A DNA stretch of 33,331 nucleotides from Candidatus Gastranaerophilales bacterium (GCA_944324195.1 CALUVJ010000014.1:1-33331); one strand, 5' to 3'; numbered from the stretch's first letter, positions 23,920 through 31,761 are shown. The notes: generated by a model from the letters alone, not told the origin. A program made the numbers and translations.

Positions 23920-24534
23920 TTATAGAATTTCCATAACCGGTTCTGAGTGTTTAACTTCCGGTATTTCACGCAAATTCGGAAGTTCAAATTCTTTTGGAGG
24001 GTTTTTCGCCTCTGTTTCTTTTTCCGGCATTTGCGCTTTTGCTTGGGTTACTTTGGCTATGGCAGGATCCGGATTCGTTTTTTGCCTGTTGTATTCCAGC
24101 ATAATTTGTGAAACAAATCTTTTGGTCTCACTATAAGGAGGAATCGTTCCGCCAAATTTCTTAACATTACCGGGGCCGGCATTGTACGCTGCCAGTGCCA
24201 GTTCTGTAGAGCCAAACATTTTATACATCATTTTGTAATACGTAAGCCCCGCTTTAATATTTTCGCTTAAGTAATAAGGGTTAAAACCCATTTTGTGGGC
24301 TGTTGATGGCAATAATTGGAATACGCCGACGGCCCCGTAAGGACTTTTAAGTTCGTGTTTAAAACCTGATTCTTTTTTTGCAATACTCAGAGCCAATGCC
24401 GGATCAACATTCATTTCCAGTGAATGTTTGACAATGGTTTCCTTAATTACACTCTCGGGAGTCGGAGCAGCTTGAACCCTAGCGCACAGCAAAGCCAGCA
24501 ATGCAATAGTTGTTAAAACTGTTTTTCTAATCAT
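23920..24534 (-). CDS. Lytic transglycosylase (SLT domain), secreted
   Basis: This 204-aa exported murein-cleaving enzyme has a signal peptide (MIRKTVLTTIALLALLCARV, cleavage after QA, ~22) and an SLT domain at residues ~30-150. Catalytic Glu55 lies in AKKESGF, followed by YGAVGVFQLLPSTA and ALAAYNAGPGNV, all diagnostic of family-1 lytic transglycosylases. A Pro/Glu/Lys-rich tail follows. The ATG at 24534 has AGAGGA five nt ahead, so longer upstream starts are unlikely. It acts on peptidoglycan in the periplasm. Its leader of about 175 nt may be structured. Confidence 0.92.
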   Translation of the reverse strand: MIRKTVLTTIALLALLCARVQAAPTPESVIKETIVKHSLEMNVDPALALSIAKKESGFKHELKSPYGAVGVFQLLPSTAHKMGFNPYYLSENIKAGLTYYKMMYKMFGSTELALAAYNAGPGNVKKFGGTIPPYSETKRFVSQIMLEYNRQKTNPDPAIAKVTQAKAQMPEKETEAKNPPKEFELPNLREIPEVKHSEPVMEIL

Positions 24535-24725
24535 TGAAATCCTCTTATATATTGTAAATTGAATCCCGTACACTATTGTAAAAATCCTTACTACGGTTTC
24601 ACTTTGTTCTCGTTTGGCTCCAAATAAAGCGTCTTTCCTAAATTTTTTGTTACCATGCTCCAAAAACTTGTTAGGCGACTATCCTCATTTTTCCCCGCAC
24701 TCCGGCTCGGATAAATAATTATACA
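24535..24725 (-). promoter_or_regulatory. Long, possibly structured leader of the transglycosylase gene
   Basis: On the minus strand a TATAAT (about 24717-24722) is followed by about 175 nt before the ATG. Visible pairings include TTTGG/CCAAA around AG and CCGTA/TACGG enclosing a longer loop. Conserved-looking motifs are CCGAGCCGGAGTGCGGGG and GTCGCCTAAC. Transglycosylase genes are known targets of c-di-AMP (ydaO) and other riboswitches, but I could not match this leader to any consensus. Confidence 0.3.
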
Positions 24726-24795
24726 GGACTTATGTCAAAAATATATTAATATAAAAAAGGAAAAATTTCAACCCTGAGACATTAATTACTATACT

Positions 24796-24817
24796 AAATA
24801 GCCCGATTGGACTATTT
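24796..24817 (-). terminator. Hairpin overlapping the STAS gene stop
   Basis: AAATAGCCC and GGACTATTT can form a 9-bp stem with one mismatch and a GATT loop, overlapping the stop of the minus-strand STAS gene. There is no clear U-tract on either strand, so terminator activity is uncertain. Confidence 0.3.
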
Positions 24818-25142
24818 ATACCAGACAAAAATTTCTGTTTAAAAGTCTGCGGTGGTTGGTTATAAAATCTTCTTCAGTGGTATAAAGATTCATTATCTTA
24901 TCAAAATTCATGATAATAAATAACGAAAATATGTCCGAAGGAATATTAAAAAGACTAATCCCGGCACCTTTTATCATTTCCAGAAAATCAATTGTGCAAT
25001 CTTCCGCAAAGCTTAAATCAATACCTATATTTAAACCCTCATGCCGGTTTATTTCCTGTTCCAGCCTTACAGTTTCTCTCAAATCCAAGCGCGGACTCAG
25101 CGGGGTAATTATACAAAATTTTTGAACAGTTCGGATTTCCAT
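24816..25142 (-). CDS. STAS-domain protein, degenerate
   Basis: This 108-aa protein resembles the STAS fold of anti-sigma-factor antagonists (SpoIIAA type): IGIDLSFAEDCTIDFLEMIKGAG around residues 39-61, followed by beta/alpha elements (FSLFIIMNFDKIMNLY) in the expected order. The usual (M)DSSG loop with the phosphorylatable Ser is replaced by CTIDF, so canonical regulation by phosphorylation seems unlikely. No kinase or sigma-factor gene is adjacent. A -10-like element lies just before the ATG. The partner is unknown. Confidence 0.6.
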   Translation of the reverse strand: MEIRTVQKFCIITPLSPRLDLRETVRLEQEINRHEGLNIGIDLSFAEDCTIDFLEMIKGAGISLFNIPSDIFSLFIIMNFDKIMNLYTTEEDFITNHRRLLNRNFCLV

Positions 25143-25285
25143 ATTATTATATTAATAATTTTTTCAAAAAAGATTAATTATCCGAAATTATAAAAAATCT
25201 CAAACTAAGGTATTAAATTTTACCGGAAACTCTTTTTATGCTATTATTAACCCAAAAGAAGTAATAAACTTAGGAGATAAATAAT

Positions 25286-25945
25286 ATGCAAGCAAGACGT
25301 GCAGCAAGAGAATTGGCGCTGATACTGTTTTCCCAATTTGATAAAGAAATAACAAAGTATACTAAAAAAGATTTTGAAGATATAATGCTGAAGTCAGTGA
25401 GAATCCTCTCGAATTCAGCATCGGAAGAACTAAAACTTACAGTCGGTTCACTGATTGATATTAAAGACATGCTTGATACGTATGAAGCGGAGCATGAATC
25501 TAATTTGTCACGCCCTATGGGTGCTAAAAACAGACCGGTCAAAATTCCTTTGACTGATGAAATGATTAGTAAAGTTGATACGATGATTGATGTTGCTGAA
25601 AAAGCAATACTTGCATTGGAAATTGCGGAATTTGCAACTCTTGAAAATCAATCTGAGGTTAAAAATTATACAGTGGAAATTGCTGAGCAGTTTAAGTTGC
25701 ATCATAAAGAAATTGATGCGGAAATTCAAAAATATTCCAATGGCTGGGATATATCAAGATTGGTAAAAATTGACAAAGATATTTTAAGAATTGCAATTAC
25801 CGAGCTTCTTTATATAAAAAATGCTCCGATAAAGGTTGTTGTTGATGAAGCCGTAGAACTTGCAAAGAAATATTCTACAGAAGATTCTTCCTCATTTGTT
25901 AATGGAATTTTAGCAAAAGTTATAGTTGAAAACGGGTTAAAATAA
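25286..25945 (+). CDS. nusB: Transcription antitermination factor NusB
   Basis: This 219-aa all-helical protein is NusB, which with NusE (S10) binds boxA RNA in rRNA leaders to prevent premature termination. The C-terminal core is typical: LVKIDKDILRIAITELLYIK, then APIKVVVDEAVELAKKYSTEDSSSFVNGILAKV. The extra N-terminal length relative to the ~140-aa proteobacterial form matches the longer NusB seen in cyanobacteria-related lineages. An AGGAG ribosome-binding site lies about 7 nt before the ATG. The tandem-repeat protein gene starts 3 bp after the stop and ftsY follows, forming one operon. Confidence 0.93.
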   Translation: MQARRAARELALILFSQFDKEITKYTKKDFEDIMLKSVRILSNSASEELKLTVGSLIDIKDMLDTYEAEHESNLSRPMGAKNRPVKIPLTDEMISKVDTMIDVAEKAILALEIAEFATLENQSEVKNYTVEIAEQFKLHHKEIDAEIQKYSNGWDISRLVKIDKDILRIAITELLYIKNAPIKVVVDEAVELAKKYSTEDSSSFVNGILAKVIVENGLK

Positions 25946-25947
25946 GC

Positions 25948-26298
25948 ATGAAAAAAATAGTTGTATTATTTACAATTTTATTGTTAAACGGGCTGACAGT
26001 ATACAGTGCACATGTAAATTATTGGCCTGACGGTTCAATCAGATCTATCGGAGATGAACAAGTACAGCATTGGCCTGACGGTTCAATCAGATCTATCGGA
26101 GACGAACAAGTACAGCATTGGCCTGACGGTTCAATCAGATCTATCGGAGATGAGCAAGTACAGTATTGGCCTGACGGTTCAATCAGGTCTATCGGAGACG
26201 AACAAGTACAGCATTGGCCTGACGGTTCAATCAGATCTATCGGGGGCAAACAAGTACAGTACTGGCCTGACGGTTCAATTAGGTCTATAGATGACTGA
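25948..26298 (+). CDS. Secreted protein made of 16-residue tandem repeats
   Basis: This 116-aa protein has a signal peptide (MKKIVVLFTILLLNGLTVYS, cleavage about residue 20), then five full and one partial copies of WPDGSIRSIGDEQVQ(H/Y). The unit resembles MORN/YwqK-type strands (aromatic-P-D/N-G-x-I-x-S-x-G), which form beta-hairpin arrays. The gene starts 3 bp after nusB and its stop overlaps the 5' side of the longer ftsY reading frame, so it is embedded in the nusB-ftsY operon. No partner toxin or antitoxin is adjacent. Near-identical DNA copies indicate recent expansion, and the copy number probably varies between strains. Confidence 0.75.
   Translation: MKKIVVLFTILLLNGLTVYSAHVNYWPDGSIRSIGDEQVQHWPDGSIRSIGDEQVQHWPDGSIRSIGDEQVQYWPDGSIRSIGDEQVQHWPDGSIRSIGGKQVQYWPDGSIRSIDD
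26023..26295 (+). repeat. 48-bp tandem repeat, 5 full units plus a partial
   Basis: Units start at 26023, 26071, 26119, 26167 and 26215, with an 11-codon partial unit at 26263-26295. Units differ by only a few bases (for example GATGAA/GACGAA/GATGAG and CAT/TAT). The unit length is a multiple of three, so gain or loss keeps the frame and the downstream ftsY intact. Confidence 0.95.
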
Positions 26299-26317
26299 AA
26301 AAACAACAGGTGCGGCG

Positions 26318-27226
26318 ATGTTTAACTTTTTTGATAAATTAAAAAATACCGTTTCAAAAACTGCAAAAGCGCTTGTAGGAAACGTTGTTGATGCAGTTTC
26401 GGGTGAAGAAGAATTTTCGGATTTTATTCTTGATGATATGGAGGATTTGTTAATCAGTGCAGATTTGGGTGTGGATTATGCCACACAACTTGTTGATAAA
26501 CTCCGTAAACAGAACAAAATCAAACCTTATGAAGTAAAGGAATTTTTGCAGAATGAATTTATGACTACTCTTGACTCTGCCGGTTCCTGCAAACTTAATT
26601 ATAATAATGAAGGGTTGAATATATATTTCATAACCGGAGTCAATGGTGCCGGAAAAACAACGCTGATAGGAAAATTAGCTTATCGTTTTAAACAGGAAGG
26701 CAAAAAAGTTTTGATTGCGGCGGGAGATACTTTCAGAGCTGCAGCGGAAGAACAGGTTGATATTTGGTCAAAACGCTCGGGGGCAGATATTGTACGACGT
26801 GACAAAGCAGATCCGGCTTCTGTTGTATATGAAGCCATTCAGAAAGCGCGAAATGAGAATTATAATGTAGTTTTAGTCGATACTGCAGGAAGGCTCCAGA
26901 ACAAATTTAACTTGATGGAAGAATTATCGAAAATTAAAAGTGTAATAGATAAGAATGCGCCGGATGAGTTAATGGAAAGTATTCTTGTTATTGATGCAAA
27001 CACCGGCCAGAACGGGCTTCAGCAAGCAAAAGTCTTTAAAGAGTGCGTTAATCTCTCCGCCGTAGCTTTAACAAAATTGGATGGTTCCGCCAAAGGTGCA
27101 ATAGTACTGGCAATTGCAAAAGAGCTTGCTTTGCCGGTAAAACTTGCAGGTGTCGGTGAAAAAATGGAAGATTTAAAAGACTTTGATTCTAAAGAATTTA
27201 TTCAAGCCCTTTTTGAACAAAACTAA
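26318..27226 (+). CDS. ftsY: Signal recognition particle receptor FtsY
   Basis: This 302-aa SRP-receptor GTPase docks ribosome-SRP complexes at the membrane. It has a short amphipathic start (MFNFFDKLKNTVSKTAKALV), an N domain and the G domain with G1 GVNGAGKTTLIGKLA, DTFRAAAEEQ, G3 VDTAGR and G4 TKLDGSAKG. The acidic A domain of E. coli FtsY is absent, as in many lineages. The ATG at 26318 with AGGTG five nt ahead is chosen over an ATG at 26291 that overlaps the tandem-repeat gene. Its stop overlaps the stop of the convergent gene at 27223. Confidence 0.95.
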   Translation: MFNFFDKLKNTVSKTAKALVGNVVDAVSGEEEFSDFILDDMEDLLISADLGVDYATQLVDKLRKQNKIKPYEVKEFLQNEFMTTLDSAGSCKLNYNNEGLNIYFITGVNGAGKTTLIGKLAYRFKQEGKKVLIAAGDTFRAAAEEQVDIWSKRSGADIVRRDKADPASVVYEAIQKARNENYNVVLVDTAGRLQNKFNLMEELSKIKSVIDKNAPDELMESILVIDANTGQNGLQQAKVFKECVNLSAVALTKLDGSAKGAIVLAIAKELALPVKLAGVGEKMEDLKDFDSKEFIQALFEQN

Positions 27227-28350
27227 ATTCTCGTTTTAATTTTGCCTGCTTTTGCACGTTTTTTACGTCTCATAAGGTCTACAAAGGCTTCAAGTCTTGT
27301 TATGTATCCGGCCTTTCCGGTTTGTTCATCCATAATAAGAGTAAGAATCGGAATTTCATGGTTTTCTCTCATTGTAGGGAAAATATTTTGTGACATTATT
27401 TCCGGCATGCAAGTAAACGGAGAAATATGGATAATTCCGTCTTTTCCTTTTTCGTCAGCAAAAACAACATCTGAAACGCACTCCAATGCGTCTCCGCCTA
27501 TATCGCGCATAAGATAAGGTTTTGCCATTTTTTCTGCTCTCTGCAGGTGTGTTTCCGGCGGCCTAAAGGCTTTTGGAATAATAGCATCTTTGAGAAAACT
27601 CCCGACTGTCAGGCTTCTTCTTGTTTGAACTCCCATTTTACCGAGTTCACGCTCAATGTTTTGATTGGAAAATTCGTCGTTTACAAGATAAATCTCACCT
27701 GTTATATCAACGTTTAAGACCTCTCTGTTCGGATCTATTTCCGTTTTTTCAATTTCTTTTAATGCAGCTTCATAAGCTTTCTTTAAATCATGGGTTGAAT
27801 TGGCTTTATCTATCAATCTTAATGCCTTTTTATAATTTTTTTCGGCATCACCAAACCTAATCTCACGAGCTCTGTAATATGATAAAGCACTGTTCAAATC
27901 ATCAATTGCAAAAATTTTGCGCATTGTAATATTTATTGCACGTAAAATAAGAATAGGATCATTCTTTCCTGAAATTTCCCGTAAAAATTTGTACAATCCC
28001 CGTATCCCGTCATATAATGATAATTCGATATAATTAGCGTTATATCCGAGTTCTTTTAAAGTTGTGTGAATATTAGAGCCGTACTGCCCCAATCTGCATA
28101 TTCCCGGAGAAGTAATCATTGCAACATAATCAGCTCCGCCTTCTATTGCTTCAATAAAATTGCCTAAAATTAATTTATACGGCAAACAAATAGCCTCCGG
28201 AGAATTTTTGGTGCCGTAAGATAAGGTTTTTTTACTTGTATAAGGCGGAACGTAAGGTTCAACTCCTATTTTTCTTAAACCGGCTGCCCAGGCTATTGAT
28301 ATTGTTCCCATATGAGGAAACGCAACTTTTATTTTTTTATTCTTTGCCAT
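27223..28350 (-). CDS. 2-hydroxyacyl-CoA dehydratase D-component / CoA-activase-like protein
   Basis: This 375-aa protein looks like the COG3581 group related to HgdB, the iron-sulfur component of (R)-2-hydroxyacyl-CoA dehydratases and their activases. It starts KIKVAFPHMGTISIAWAAGLRKIG, then has PEAICLPYKLILGNFIEAIEGGADY, ITSPGICRLGQYG and ISPFTCMPEIMSQN. The Cys in these motifs (about residues 55, 85 and 310) are candidate cluster ligands. Members of this group are widespread in anaerobes but of unclear function. GGAGAGGT precedes the ATG. It is divergent from mutL and convergent with ftsY. The partner activase ATPase is not adjacent. Confidence 0.8.
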   Translation of the reverse strand: MAKNKKIKVAFPHMGTISIAWAAGLRKIGVEPYVPPYTSKKTLSYGTKNSPEAICLPYKLILGNFIEAIEGGADYVAMITSPGICRLGQYGSNIHTTLKELGYNANYIELSLYDGIRGLYKFLREISGKNDPILILRAINITMRKIFAIDDLNSALSYYRAREIRFGDAEKNYKKALRLIDKANSTHDLKKAYEAALKEIEKTEIDPNREVLNVDITGEIYLVNDEFSNQNIERELGKMGVQTRRSLTVGSFLKDAIIPKAFRPPETHLQRAEKMAKPYLMRDIGGDALECVSDVVFADEKGKDGIIHISPFTCMPEIMSQNIFPTMRENHEIPILTLIMDEQTGKAGYITRLEAFVDLMRRKKRAKAGKIKTRI

Positions 28351-28409
28351 TATATTTACCTCTCCACCTTGTATTTACTTTATTATAGCATGATAAAAAT
28401 ATTTTGGAG

Positions 28410-28415
28410 TATAAT
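28410..28415 (+). promoter_or_regulatory. -10 box of mutL, leaderless
   Basis: TATAAT ends 7 nt before the ATG at 28423, which is also where the conserved MutL N-terminus begins (MGRIVQLSKNVINQIAAGEV). A leaderless or near-leaderless mRNA is therefore predicted. Confidence 0.6.
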
Positions 28416-28422
28416 AGAAACT

Positions 28423-30201
28423 ATGGGTAGGATTGTTCAGCTTTCAAAAAATGTCATTAATCAAATTGCGGCGGGAGAAGTTATTGAGCGGCCTGCATCC
28501 GTGGTAAAAGAACTGGTTGAAAATTCCATAGATGCAGAAGCTTCTAAAATAAGTATTCAAATTTCTAACGAATGCAGGAATATTCGTATTGCGGATAACG
28601 GTACAGGTATACATCCGGATGATATTATTCTGGCGTTTTCGAAACATGCAACCAGTAAAATTGAAACTGGAGAGGATTTATATTCAATAAAAACGATGGG
28701 CTTTAGAGGAGAAGCGCTTGCAAGTATAATTTCTATCTCAAAGCTCACCTGTATTACAAGGACTAAGGATTTTGATTTTGGTACAAAAGTGGAGTGTGAG
28801 GATTCCGAGGTAAAACAATCCAAAACAGGTTCTGCTGTCGGTACTATTATGGAAGTTAAGGATTTGTTTTATAACATTCCGGCAAGATTAAAGTTCTTGA
28901 AATCCGCAAAAACAGAGTTTTTGTATATTAATGAACTGGTACAATCGCTTGCGCTGGTTCATCCTGAGATTGCATTTGAATTGAAAAATAACGGGAAAAC
29001 CGTTCTGAAAACAACAGGGCAGGGTGAAACTCTGCAGGTTTTAAAAGAAATTTTTCCGGAAGATATTTCAAAAAACTTAAGGCAGGTTTTAAAAACGGAT
29101 AAGATGTCAGGCTTAAAGATTTCGGGATTTGTAAGCACTCCTGACTATACCAGAGCCAGCAAAAAGGATTACTATTTGTACGTCAATTACCGTACCGTAA
29201 AATGTCCGATATTCCAAAAGTCAATAGATACGGCTTATAAGAACCTTATCGGCTCCCGCTATCCTTTTATTATTCTAAATTTGGAAATCCCGCCTGCAGA
29301 TGTGGATGTTAATGTTCATCCTACAAAAAAAGAAGTTAGATACAAAAATCCAAATCAGATATTTAATTTTATATATTCAGCAATTGACATGGCATTATCC
29401 GGAATTATTGAAAAGGATAATAAGGAGGACTCGCACATGGCAAAATCTGAACCTGATAAGGATTCGGATGATATTTATGTAAGCGGGACATTAGATTTGC
29501 AGCAAATACTTGCAAAACCTGAGGAGCCAAAAGTAATAAGTTTTCCGAGGGCACATGCAGCTCCTGTTCAGCCGCAATATGAGAGTCAAAAATTTGAGAC
29601 GCCAAAGTTTGAGCAGCCAAAGTTTATTGAATCTGCCCATATAGAACAAGAAGAATTAATTATAGGACAGTACCGCAAAACTTATATCTTAATAGAAAGG
29701 GAAGAAGGGCTCGAAATTGTTGACCAGCATATAGCGGAAGAAAGATATATTTATGAAAAATTAAAAAAATCCAAAAATATTGATTGCCAGCTTTTATTTA
29801 TATCTGATGTTCTGGAGATTTCACCGCAGGATAAAGAACTTTTGGAATCTCATAAAGATAAATTGGAAAAATTCGGATATGATATTGATTTTATATCTGA
29901 CCATGAAGCAATTTTCAGGAAAGTGCCGCAGTTGATTTCCAAGGTTTCGCCCAAGGAAATCCTGGCCGATATATTAGAAAATATTTCAGGCAATATTGAC
30001 AATATTGAGGAAAGTATTTTAATAACAACTTCCTGCAAGGCAGCAGTGAAAGCCAATACTTATTTAAATCAATTCCAGATGCAAGAAATTATTAAAAATT
30101 GGCGTACCTGCGAAAAGCCTTTTACCTGCCCTCATGGACGTCCTATTTCCAAAATAATAGAGCATAAAGATATTGCAAAGTTTTTTCAGAGGACAAAATA
30201 A
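28423..30201 (+). CDS. mutL: DNA mismatch repair endonuclease MutL
   Basis: This 592-aa mismatch-repair protein couples MutS to strand incision. The N-terminal GHKL ATPase (residues ~1-330) starts VINQIAAGEVIERPASVVKELVENSIDA and has DNGTGI and GFRGEAL. A variable Pro/Glu linker (~340-430) leads to the C-terminal dimer/endonuclease domain with DQHIAEERYIYE (the DQHA-x2-E-x4-E motif with Ala to Ile), SCKAAVKA and CPHGRP, indicating a nicking MutL of a MutH-free system. The start at 28423 is fixed by family alignment and the -10 box; the reading frame remains open upstream by 37 codons. Confidence 0.95.
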   Translation: MGRIVQLSKNVINQIAAGEVIERPASVVKELVENSIDAEASKISIQISNECRNIRIADNGTGIHPDDIILAFSKHATSKIETGEDLYSIKTMGFRGEALASIISISKLTCITRTKDFDFGTKVECEDSEVKQSKTGSAVGTIMEVKDLFYNIPARLKFLKSAKTEFLYINELVQSLALVHPEIAFELKNNGKTVLKTTGQGETLQVLKEIFPEDISKNLRQVLKTDKMSGLKISGFVSTPDYTRASKKDYYLYVNYRTVKCPIFQKSIDTAYKNLIGSRYPFIILNLEIPPADVDVNVHPTKKEVRYKNPNQIFNFIYSAIDMALSGIIEKDNKEDSHMAKSEPDKDSDDIYVSGTLDLQQILAKPEEPKVISFPRAHAAPVQPQYESQKFETPKFEQPKFIESAHIEQEELIIGQYRKTYILIEREEGLEIVDQHIAEERYIYEKLKKSKNIDCQLLFISDVLEISPQDKELLESHKDKLEKFGYDIDFISDHEAIFRKVPQLISKVSPKEILADILENISGNIDNIEESILITTSCKAAVKANTYLNQFQMQEIIKNWRTCEKPFTCPHGRPISKIIEHKDIAKFFQRTK

Positions 30202-30214
30202 ATTTATTTTCTTT

Positions 30215-30257
30215 TGTTGTATAAACAACAGAAATGTAGTTTAACATGATTTATAAT
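30215..30257 (+). promoter_or_regulatory. Promoter region of grcA with TGTTGT/ACAACA palindrome
   Basis: A TGTTGT-ATAA-ACAACA inverted repeat (30215-30230) lies 21 nt before a TATAAT box (30252-30257) within ACATG-ATTTATAATAAA-CATGT. The arrangement resembles a redox-repressor (Rex-like) operator upstream of a fermentation gene, but the sequence is not a perfect Rex site. An AAAGGAG ribosome-binding site follows before the ATG at 30296. Confidence 0.4.
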
Positions 30258-30295
30258 AAACATGTAAGTTAAAGATAAAACAAAAGGAGATAAAA

Positions 30296-30538
30296 ATGAC
30301 TACACAGCAAGAAGAAAATTTAATCAATTTGTTAGACGGATATGTAGAAAAAGGCGGACATCATTTAAATGTAAATGTTTTCAACAGAGACACATTATTA
30401 GATGCGCAAAAACATCCTGAGAAATATCCTCAACTTACAGTAAGAGTTTCAGGATATGCCGTAAACTTTATTAAATTAACAAAAGAACAGCAGGATGATG
30501 TTATTTCAAGAACTTTTCACAGCTCATTAGCCGGCTGA
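30296..30538 (+). CDS. grcA: Autonomous glycyl radical protein, GrcA/YfiD-like
   Basis: This 80-aa protein matches the C-terminal glycyl-radical domain of pyruvate formate-lyase and of E. coli YfiD/Grc[28 protein letters not shown], then [26 protein letters not shown]. Gly53 in VRVSGYAV would carry the radical. It is shorter than E. coli YfiD (127 aa) and lacks the N-terminal half, so it is nearly the bare domain. Such proteins can replace a damaged glycyl-radical segment in pyruvate formate-lyase. Its context with D-lactate dehydrogenase fits mixed-acid fermentation. No PFL gene is in view. Confidence 0.88.
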   Translation: MTTQQEENLINLLDGYVEKGGHHLNVNVFNRDTLLDAQKHPEKYPQLTVRVSGYAVNFIKLTKEQQDDVISRTFHSSLAG

Positions 30539-30625
30539 TAACCATATGTAAATAACTTTCGATGAGGATTTCTTGAAAGGTAATCTTTCTCTTGGACCAT
30601 TAACTCAAAAAATAAAACATGTTCG

Positions 30626-30649
30626 GGGCTTATTTTTATAAGCCCTTTT
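30626..30649. terminator. Bidirectional terminator between grcA and the D-LDH gene
   Basis: GGGCTTAT (30626-30633) pairs perfectly with ATAAGCCC (30638-30645) around a TTTT loop. T-runs follow in the grcA direction, and an A-rich tract lies on the other side, serving the convergent D-lactate dehydrogenase gene, whose stop is at 30648. Confidence 0.85.
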
Positions 30650-31658
30650 ATATTACACTGTTTTGTAAATTTCCTTTTGAGAATTCATTTATGTTGGCCA
30701 TTGTAATATTCAATATTCGATTTATTGCTTCTATAGAGTTAAAAGCGGTATGCGGTGTTATTATTACATTATCCAGCTTAAACAGTTGTGAATTAATTAT
30801 TGTTTTTTCAAGTGTAGCTTTATCAAGCCTGTTCAGTCCTATCATGTAATCAAAATCTGCAATGGTTTCTTCGCTTTCTAAGACGTCAAGTCCGGCTCCT
30901 GCAATTTGTTTGGTTACAAGTGCATCGTACAGTGCTTTGGTATCTATAAGTTCTCCTCTTCCGGTATTTACGATAATTGCCGTATTTTTCATTTTTTCAA
31001 AACTGCTTTTGTTAAACATATGGTAATTATCTCTAGTAAGAGGGGCATGTATTGATATAAAATCGGATTCTTTCAACAGAGTGTCAAAATCGGTGTATTT
31101 AACATTATACTTTTGTTTCATCTCTTCTTTTTCAAATTTATCATAGGCCAGAATTTTCATATCAAGTCCGTAAGCTATTCGTGCAAATGCTGCGCCTATA
31201 GCACCAAGTCCTACAATCCCGGCAGTTTTTCCGCAAAGCTCCGTGCCTATAAGATTTTGCGGCAAAACCTTTCCTTCTTTGTAATTATTATAAGAGACCG
31301 TAACTTTCCGGCATACGTCTAAAAGCAGTGCAAGTGCAAATTCTGCTACCGTAACATTTCCGTATCCGGGAGAGTTAACCACTGCTATATTGTTTTCTTT
31401 GCAATAGTCAATATCAATGTGATTAAATCCGACAGAGCGCAGAGCAATTAGTTTTAGGTTTTTAAATTGTTCAAGAACTTTTCTGTTAACTCTGGAGGAG
31501 GTGAATACTGATATAATTTCTGCATCTTTATATTCATCTTTTACCGGCAGCATGTCGTTCAGAGTATTAGAATCCAAATAATACTCATATTTTCCCCGGT
31601 TATTGTTATTCAAAAATTCTTCTTCGTAGTTTTCTACATCGAAATAAACAATTTTCAT
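30648..31658 (-). CDS. D-2-hydroxyacid dehydrogenase, probably D-lactate dehydrogenase
   Basis: This 336-aa NAD-dependent enzyme likely reduces pyruvate to D-lactate to regenerate NAD+. It has the Rossmann motif GIVGLGAIG (147-155), active-site Arg234 (NTGRGE), Glu263 and His303 (TPHTAF), all of the D-isomer-specific dehydrogenase family; the overall pattern suits the LdhA/VanH branch. AAGGAG precedes the ATG. It is convergent with grcA. Other 2-hydroxyacid substrates cannot be excluded. Fermentative control is likely but no operator was identified. Confidence 0.88.
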   Translation of the reverse strand: MKIVYFDVENYEEEFLNNNNRGKYEYYLDSNTLNDMLPVKDEYKDAEIISVFTSSRVNRKVLEQFKNLKLIALRSVGFNHIDIDYCKENNIAVVNSPGYGNVTVAEFALALLLDVCRKVTVSYNNYKEGKVLPQNLIGTELCGKTAGIVGLGAIGAAFARIAYGLDMKILAYDKFEKEEMKQKYNVKYTDFDTLLKESDFISIHAPLTRDNYHMFNKSSFEKMKNTAIIVNTGRGELIDTKALYDALVTKQIAGAGLDVLESEETIADFDYMIGLNRLDKATLEKTIINSQLFKLDNVIITPHTAFNSIEAINRILNITMANINEFSKGNLQNSVI

Positions 31659-31742
31659 GGTCTGCTCCTTGCTTTTTGCAATTTTATTATAACTGAAAAT
31701 AGAAAAAATACATAAGAAAAGTAGTTAACATTTTGAGATGTT

Positions 31743-31748
31743 TATAAT
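31743..31748 (+). promoter_or_regulatory. -10 box of tRNA-Leu
   Basis: TTTATAATAG gives TATAAT at 31743-31748, 13 nt before the mature tRNA 5' end at 31762, a normal distance for a tRNA promoter. Confidence 0.6.
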
Positions 31749-31761
31749 AGAATATAAATAT

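Noticed and set aside
24535-24663. N-terminal extension of the lytic transglycosylase
   Set aside because: The ATG at 24534 has a strong ribosome-binding site and begins a typical signal peptide; the extension would block export.
24535-24725. Known c-di-AMP (ydaO) or c-di-GMP riboswitch upstream of the transglycosylase
   Set aside because: The expected conserved elements of those classes could not be aligned by eye; kept only as an unnamed structured leader.
26019-26306. ORFs in other frames of the 48-bp tandem array (minus strand 95 aa, plus strand 78 aa)
   Set aside because: Any 48-bp array with no stop in a frame stays open; only the frame at 25948 has a signal peptide and an operon-consistent start.
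28312-28422. N-terminal extension of MutL of 37 residues
   Set aside because: The extension lies across the promoter region and antisense to the divergent gene's start; MutL homology begins at 28423.
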